DNA of 64,000 nucleotides from Orlajensenia sp037404875 (lineage in GTDB: Bacteria; Actinomycetota; Actinomycetes; Actinomycetales; Microbacteriaceae). The DNA is taken from contig NZ_JBBELO010000017.1 in NCBI RefSeq assembly GCF_037404875.1, positions 1-64,000 on the forward strand, written 5' to 3'. How positions within the stretch are numbered: the first letter of the stretch is position 1; each line of letters opens with the position of its first letter. Both the position numbers and the translations under genes were made by a program. The notes beneath the pieces are model-generated. The model was not told the DNA's origin, did no database searches, and saw only the letters and a program-made list of their open reading frames with translations. This document shows positions 59,694 to 64,000 of the stretch, in pieces.

Positions 59694-60850
59694 AGGAGGC
59701 TCGCGCTCTTCAGCAGGTAGGCGACGCCCATGCCGATGGCGGCGCCCAGCGGCCCGGCGAGAATCGCGCCGGTGGCGATGGCCGCGAGCACGATGACAGC
59801 GAAGACCGCGCCGTTGACGCTGACGTAGTGCTGGCGTCCCTGGGACTGCAGGATGGTGCCGAGCGGTGAGGCCAACGCGATGAACGGCAGCCCGATGAGC
59901 ATCGCGGCGAGCGTGGGAGCGGAGGCCGCGAAGGCGTCGCCCATGAGCAGGACGACGATGGGCTGGGCGAAGACCGCGATGATGGCGAGCGGCACGACGA
60001 GTACCCCGAAGGCGAGGGCGACCCTCATGGCCATGCGGCGGGCGGCAGCCGCATCCTGTCGGGCGCTGTGGGGCATGACCACGTTGGCCAGTGCCGACGG
60101 CAGAAGGTAGAACGGGTTGGTGATGCGGGTCGCCGCCGCGTAGATACCTGCCGAGTACGTGCTGCCGACGGCCGCGACGATGCTCGTGTCGAGCGTGCGC
60201 ACGTGAGCCGTCGCATTGCTCACCAGATAGGGCCAGGCTTCGGTCGCGGCACGGAAGGCCTGCCTGCGCGAGGACCCCGTGGTCTGGACCTTTCCGCGCA
60301 TCCAGAGACGCAGCTGGGCCTGCCCGATGATCGCTGCCACGAGGGCGGCCAGGCTGAAGCTGATGATGGTGTCGAAACCGGCCACGACACCGATGGCGAA
60401 GAGACCGAACGAGATGACCCTGCGCAGCAGGATCGAGATCGCCGGGACCGCCTTCAGCCGATCGGCGACCGGAACCGCCATGGCCGTGTTGGTGTTCTTC
60501 TCGATGACGAGGGAGAGACCGAGGGCCATGAGCGCCCAGGGGATGCCCGCGCTCAGCCAGAGGATGCCGAGCACGAGCACGGTGCCGACTCCGAAGACGA
60601 CGCTCGAGAGAGCGTTGAAGCGCAGCGCGTCGACGACCTTGTCTTCATGGCCGAGCGCCCGCTCCTTCGCGAGATAGCTGGAGATGCCGAAGTCGGCCAC
60701 GATGACGATGAATGACATGACACTCGTCACGATGCCGATGACACCGATAGCGGCCACTCCCACGAGGCGGCCGAGCCAGATGTAGCCGAGCGCACTGAGC
60801 GCGCTGGCGATGATCTGCGCGGCGAGGATCCACACGAACTGCTTCTTCAC
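59666..60850 (-). CDS. Polysaccharide flippase (Wzx/MATE-like)
   Basis: Membrane protein of 394 residues with about 12 predicted transmembrane segments, fitting the polysaccharide transporter (PST/RfbX) family. Segments include WILAAQIIASALSALGYIWL, IVADFGISSYLAKERALGHE and VVPLAIIAVFAQPIVVLLMG. It probably flips lipid-linked oligosaccharide units across the membrane, consistent with the nearby rhamnose and glucuronate donor genes. GTG 60850 is chosen because GGAGG precedes it and the first helix follows; the longer frame has no ribosome binding site. No glycosyltransferases are within the window. Confidence 0.85.
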   Translation of the reverse strand: MKKQFVWILAAQIIASALSALGYIWLGRLVGVAAIGVIGIVTSVMSFIVIVADFGISSYLAKERALGHEDKVVDALRFNALSSVVFGVGTVLVLGILWLSAGIPWALMALGLSLVIEKNTNTAMAVPVADRLKAVPAISILLRRVISFGLFAIGVVAGFDTIISFSLAALVAAIIGQAQLRLWMRGKVQTTGSSRRQAFRAATEAWPYLVSNATAHVRTLDTSIVAAVGSTYSAGIYAAATRITNPFYLLPSALANVVMPHSARQDAAAARRMAMRVALAFGVLVVPLAIIAVFAQPIVVLLMGDAFAASAPTLAAMLIGLPFIALASPLGTILQSQGRQHYVSVNGAVFAVIVLAAIATGAILAGPLGAAIGMGVAYLLKSASLLIVIARQLR

Positions 60851-61083
60851 ACTGCCTCCGACGTGTCGCGGAACGGGAATTCCGCAGCGGCGCGGGGGGC
60901 GGCGACCGATCGCCACGTTGAGCCGAGCTTAGATCGGCACCACTTGTTAATGCGACCGAAATAGTGCACTGTTAGCTTCCATGTAACAAAGCGAGGATCA
61001 CTCGGGTTCATTCGAGTCATCCCGTGTCAAAATCGTAATAGGCCCCCATCGTCGTGAGCCGCAATAGATGAGGACCCGTCATC

Positions 61084-64000
61084 GTGACCCGAATCACCAT
61101 GAACCGTACCCGCATGCTCAAGCTGATGTCGATCCTCGTCGGCGCTGCTGTGCTTCCCTCTGCCCTTCTCGCTCCTGCGGCGTTCGCAGCGACAGGTGCG
61201 CCATCCGCGAGCACCCTGTACTCACCTATCGACCTCACGGCGACGGGATCCGACGAGGCCGCAGACCTCGACTGGGCGGATGGCGATGGCGCCACCGGCT
61301 ACCGCGTCTACCGGCAGGACGATGCCGCGAGCGCTCCGAAGCCCGTCGGCGAGGTGAAGCAGAGCGACTTCCATGACGGCGGCCTGACCGATGGACAGCA
61401 TTACAGCTACACCGTCACGGCCCTGAAGGGGTCGGCGGAATCACCGGCCTCCGCATCCGTCGCCGTGACGCCTTCGCCCGTGCCAGCACCTCAGAAGCTC
61501 GCCGCCGCGGTCGACGGAGCCACGCTCACCCTGTCGTGGAAGGGGGTGTCCGACGCCACGTACACCGTGCTGTCGACGAGCGCGGCCCCCACGCAAGACG
61601 GCGCAACGCCGCCCGCCCCCACCGTCGTGGCGGAGAAGTTGTCCGCCACGAGCACCACCGTGCCCGCACAGCCCGGCGTGCCCCTCGTCTTCACGGTCAC
61701 CGCGACCCGCGATGGAGTGCAGAGCGATGCCACGGCCCTCGCGTTCACGGCGACGGATGCAGCCACTCCCCCGGCACCGACGGGCCTCACCGCCGCGCAG
61801 AGCGGCGCCGGCGTCGCCCTGACCTGGACCGCCGATGCCTCGGGCGCTCTCGCGGGATACCGGGTCTACCGCGACGGCACCGACGTCAGCGGCATCGTCG
61901 CGGCCGGAACCTGGACCGACACGTCGGCGACCGCCGCGACGATCGTGGACTACACCCTGCGCGCGCAGTCCACCGCCGGCCAGCTCTCCGTGGCCAGCGC
62001 CCCCACGCGCGTCGCCGTGCAGCCGATCGTGGCGCAGGCGACCCCGACCGCTCCCGACCTCACCGTGCCGGATGCGGCAACCACGCCGCCCGCCCAGGGT
62101 CCCGCTGCCGAGGCTCCGGTGGCGCAGACTCCGGCGGCTCAGGTTGCGGCTCAGGCTCCTGCGGCAACGCCGACCGCCACCGTTCCCACGAACATCGCCC
62201 CCGTGCAGCAGCTGCGCAGTGCGGCGTCCATCGAAGCGGCCGCGACCGGGGCGTTCACCGCCTCGTACAGCTTCCGGCCGGCATCCGCCCCCACTGTCTC
62301 GGGCTACACCACCCAGTCGGGCAGCGCCTACAGCGACGCCACCGGGTCGGGATGGGTGCGTCAGGACTCGCTCTCGAGCACCCACGTTCCGCTCGACATG
62401 AGCTCGAACACCCGGGTGCGCACGCGCACAACGGTCACCGCCGCGCAGAACGGCATCATCCACATGCAGTACGCGGATGCCGGAACCAAGGTCGCGGGGC
62501 AGAACCAGGTCGCGGGTGCCTTCGAGGTGGCCGTCGCCAACGGCGTCTACACCGTCTCGGTGAGCGTGGGCGACCAGCCGACCTATGACAGCAAGCACAC
62601 GATCACCGTCGAGGGCGTTCCCGCCATCGCGTCCTTCGTCGGCACCGCGGCCAATGAATACGCGGCCGCGACCGTGCAGGCAACGGTGAGCGACGGCCGG
62701 CTCACCATCGATGCGGTGGGCGGTAAGAACACCAAGCTCAACTACGTGCAGATCGTCGGCGAGCCGCCGGCGGTGGCGCCGTTCTCGGCGAAGGTCAACT
62801 TCTCCGACGCCGGAACCGTGCCGCCCGACGGCTTCCTGCGTGACTACGGCCAGGCCTTCGGCCCCCGTACGGGCGACTTCCAGGGCAGCGACCTCAGCTA
62901 CGGCTGGGTCGTGCCGGGAACGCACACCCCGCTGAGCCTGGAAGGCAACGGCCGCAACCGCAACGTCTCGGGCGTCAGCGTGGAACTCAACACCTTCATC
63001 CACGCGCAGATGACCACGGGCACGGGCGTGAAGACGCCGGGAGCGTGGGAGGCCGCCGTGCCCAACGGCGTCTACCGCGTAGGCGTGGCGGTGGGCGACC
63101 AGTCCGCGACCGACAGCACGCACTTCGCGAATGTCGAGAACCAGAACGTGATCGCGCGCTTCAAGCCGACGACCGCGAAGAAGAGCCTCTACGGAGAGGT
63201 GATCGTCGAGGTCACCGACGGTCTGCTCACCCTGACGCCGACTGGCGGCACGAACACGAAGTTCGACTACATCACCATCGACCCGGTCACGGCCGGAACC
63301 CAGCAGCCGGCGGTGCGCACCTCGACCCCGCTCAACGCGGCGACGGGGGTCGACCCCCGTTCCAGCATCGTCTGCGACCTTTTCCTCATCACGAGCGGAG
63401 TACTTCCCGACACGCTCACCACGCAGAACGTCACGCTCACGAACGTCGTCACCGGCCAGCTCGTCTCGGCGGCGGTGCTCACGAGCGGCGGCGGCGACAC
63501 CATCAACGTGTCTCCCCATTCGCAGCTCGAAGACGACACCCTGTACAAGTTCACCGTCACCACCGCGGTGACGGATGTGGACGGCCGCCACTTCCTGCCC
63601 TTCACCTCGGTCTTCACGACGGGCAAGGCGACCGCCCCCGACGGGCCCGTCGCCTTCACCCAGACGGATTCCGGCGCCGCAAAGGGGGCGATGTACACCT
63701 CCCTCGTAAAGGGGCCCGATGGCAAGCTCTACGCCGGCTCGATCACCGGGCAGATCTACCGCTTCACCATCAATGCCGACGGCACCCTCTCGAACCGCGA
63801 GACCTTCAACGCCGTCGCCGACTACTCCGCGAGCGCCGCGAGCGGCGACACCTACAACCCCGGCATCCGCACGGTCATCGGCCTGGCCTTCACGCCCGAT
63901 TCGACGGCCACGAACCTCAAGCTGGTCGTCAGCGACAACGCGCCGTTCCTCGGCAGCTACGACGTTCCCGACTACACGAGTCGCGTCGGCGTACTCACGG
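61084..64000 (+). CDS. Large secreted modular protein, incomplete at the window edge
   Basis: The frame stays open from GTG 61084 to the window end (972 codons), so the C-terminus is missing. GAGGA lies nine bases upstream. Modules: signal peptide (cleavage near AFAAT, ~residue 38), two to three fibronectin-III-like domains (45-320; ATGYRVYRQDD and AGYRVYRDGTD), an Ala/Pro/Thr linker (315-375), two tandem malectin/CBM-like domains (388-557 and 568-737) that share SGWV/YGWV and a GVY-V-VGDQ segment, an Ig-like domain (745-850), and the start of a probable beta-propeller (from ~855; SLVKGPDGKLYAGSITGQIY). It is likely a cell-wall or polysaccharide-binding protein; a propeller sugar dehydrogenase-like domain is possible. 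Confidence 0.8.
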   Translation, partial: MTRITMNRTRMLKLMSILVGAAVLPSALLAPAAFAATGAPSASTLYSPIDLTATGSDEAADLDWADGDGATGYRVYRQDDAASAPKPVGEVKQSDFHDGGLTDGQHYSYTVTALKGSAESPASASVAVTPSPVPAPQKLAAAVDGATLTLSWKGVSDATYTVLSTSAAPTQDGATPPAPTVVAEKLSATSTTVPAQPGVPLVFTVTATRDGVQSDATALAFTATDAATPPAPTGLTAAQSGAGVALTWTADASGALAGYRVYRDGTDVSGIVAAGTWTDTSATAATIVDYTLRAQSTAGQLSVASAPTRVAVQPIVAQATPTAPDLTVPDAATTPPAQGPAAEAPVAQTPAAQVAAQAPAATPTATVPTNIAPVQQLRSAASIEAAATGAFTASYSFRPASAPTVSGYTTQSGSAYSDATGSGWVRQDSLSSTHVPLDMSSNTRVRTRTTVTAAQNGIIHMQYADAGTKVAGQNQVAGAFEVAVANGVYTVSVSVGDQPTYDSKHTITVEGVPAIASFVGTAANEYAAATVQATVSDGRLTIDAVGGKNTKLNYVQIVGEPPAVAPFSAKVNFSDAGTVPPDGFLRDYGQAFGPRTGDFQGSDLSYGWVVPGTHTPLSLEGNGRNRNVSGVSVELNTFIHAQMTTGTGVKTPGAWEAAVPNGVYRVGVAVGDQSATDSTHFANVENQNVIARFKPTTAKKSLYGEVIVEVTDGLLTLTPTGGTNTKFDYITIDPVTAGTQQPAVRTSTPLNAATGVDPRSSIVCDLFLITSGVLPDTLTTQNVTLTNVVTGQLVSAAVLTSGGGDTINVSPHSQLEDDTLYKFTVTTAVTDVDGRHFLPFTSVFTTGKATAPDGPVAFTQTDSGAAKGAMYTSLVKGPDGKLYAGSITGQIYRFTINADGTLSNRETFNAVADYSASAASGDTYNPGIRTVIGLAFTPDSTATNLKLVVSDNAPFLGSYDVPDYTSRVGVLT

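Noticed and set aside
61441..63591. 716-codon minus-strand frame opposite the modular secreted protein
   Set aside because: The plus-strand frame is open to the window edge with a signal peptide and recognisable domains; the minus frame is Arg/Gly/His-rich noise.

Overview
The window is one contiguous, gene-dense stretch of a high-GC actinobacterial chromosome, most probably from a member of the Microbacteriaceae (Micrococcales). The pointers are the very high third-position GC, frequent GTG starts with strong AGGAGG-type ribosome binding sites, actinobacterial families (a DUF5997 gene beside a lone LysR-type substrate-binding domain, a DUF4916 Nudix-like protein, a DUF7882 protein, an actinobacterial paa cluster with its TetR regulator, clpC), and the heavily used word GGATGC/GCATCC. 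No transposase, phage gene, CRISPR array or cas gene was recognised. The genus cannot be fixed from the sequence alone.

Layout. 1-627: non-coding array of degenerate repeats. 628-5408: a Glu/Pro-rich membrane protein, a DUF4916 Nudix-like protein, an esterase, DUF5997, a LysR-type substrate-binding domain and a class I glutamine amidotransferase. 5422-8836: a minus-strand operon of an MFS drug exporter, a histidine kinase and a LuxR-type response regulator. 9028-10558: a small acidic protein, a flavodoxin-like protein and an SRPBCC protein. 10614-13908: a sugar ABC importer operon (binding protein and two permeases) behind LacI-type operator-like palindromes. 14212-15132: a DUF7882 protein and an Lrp/AsnC regulator.

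15290-27742 is the metabolic core. A branched-chain-type 2-oxoacid dehydrogenase (E1 alpha, E1 beta, E2) is translationally coupled to a 3-hydroxyacyl-CoA dehydrogenase and to paaZ. After paaR and a CoA-pyrophosphatase-type Nudix gene comes paaABCDE plus a paaG-like isomerase behind an excellent PaaR operator. Together these genes could turn phenylpyruvate or another aryl/branched oxoacid into an acyl-CoA and degrade phenylacetyl-CoA by epoxidation, ring opening and beta-oxidation. A thiolase at 38245-39459, left behind by a decayed CoA-transferase operon, could supply the last step. No phenylacetate-CoA ligase is seen.

27762-43303: DUF2306 and VOC proteins, an NTF2-like protein, the Kup potassium transporter, a three-gene pilus locus (thioester adhesin, LPFTG pilin, class C sortase), an arylsulfatase, the thiolase, tRNA-Ser(CGA), radA, two uncharacterised proteins and an ArgA-type acetyltransferase. 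43415-48948: an SAP/Rho-N-like basic protein, a three-helix-bundle protein, clpC, a glycine-rich surface protein and a lipoprotein.

49189-64000 is a cell-surface or exopolysaccharide region: rmlB, a fused rmlC-rmlD, ugd and rmlA (dTDP-rhamnose and UDP-glucuronate supply), two tandem paralogous secreted clan GH-A glycosidases resembling GH39/PslG, a flippase with an odd repeated 3' end, and a large secreted modular protein that runs off the right edge.
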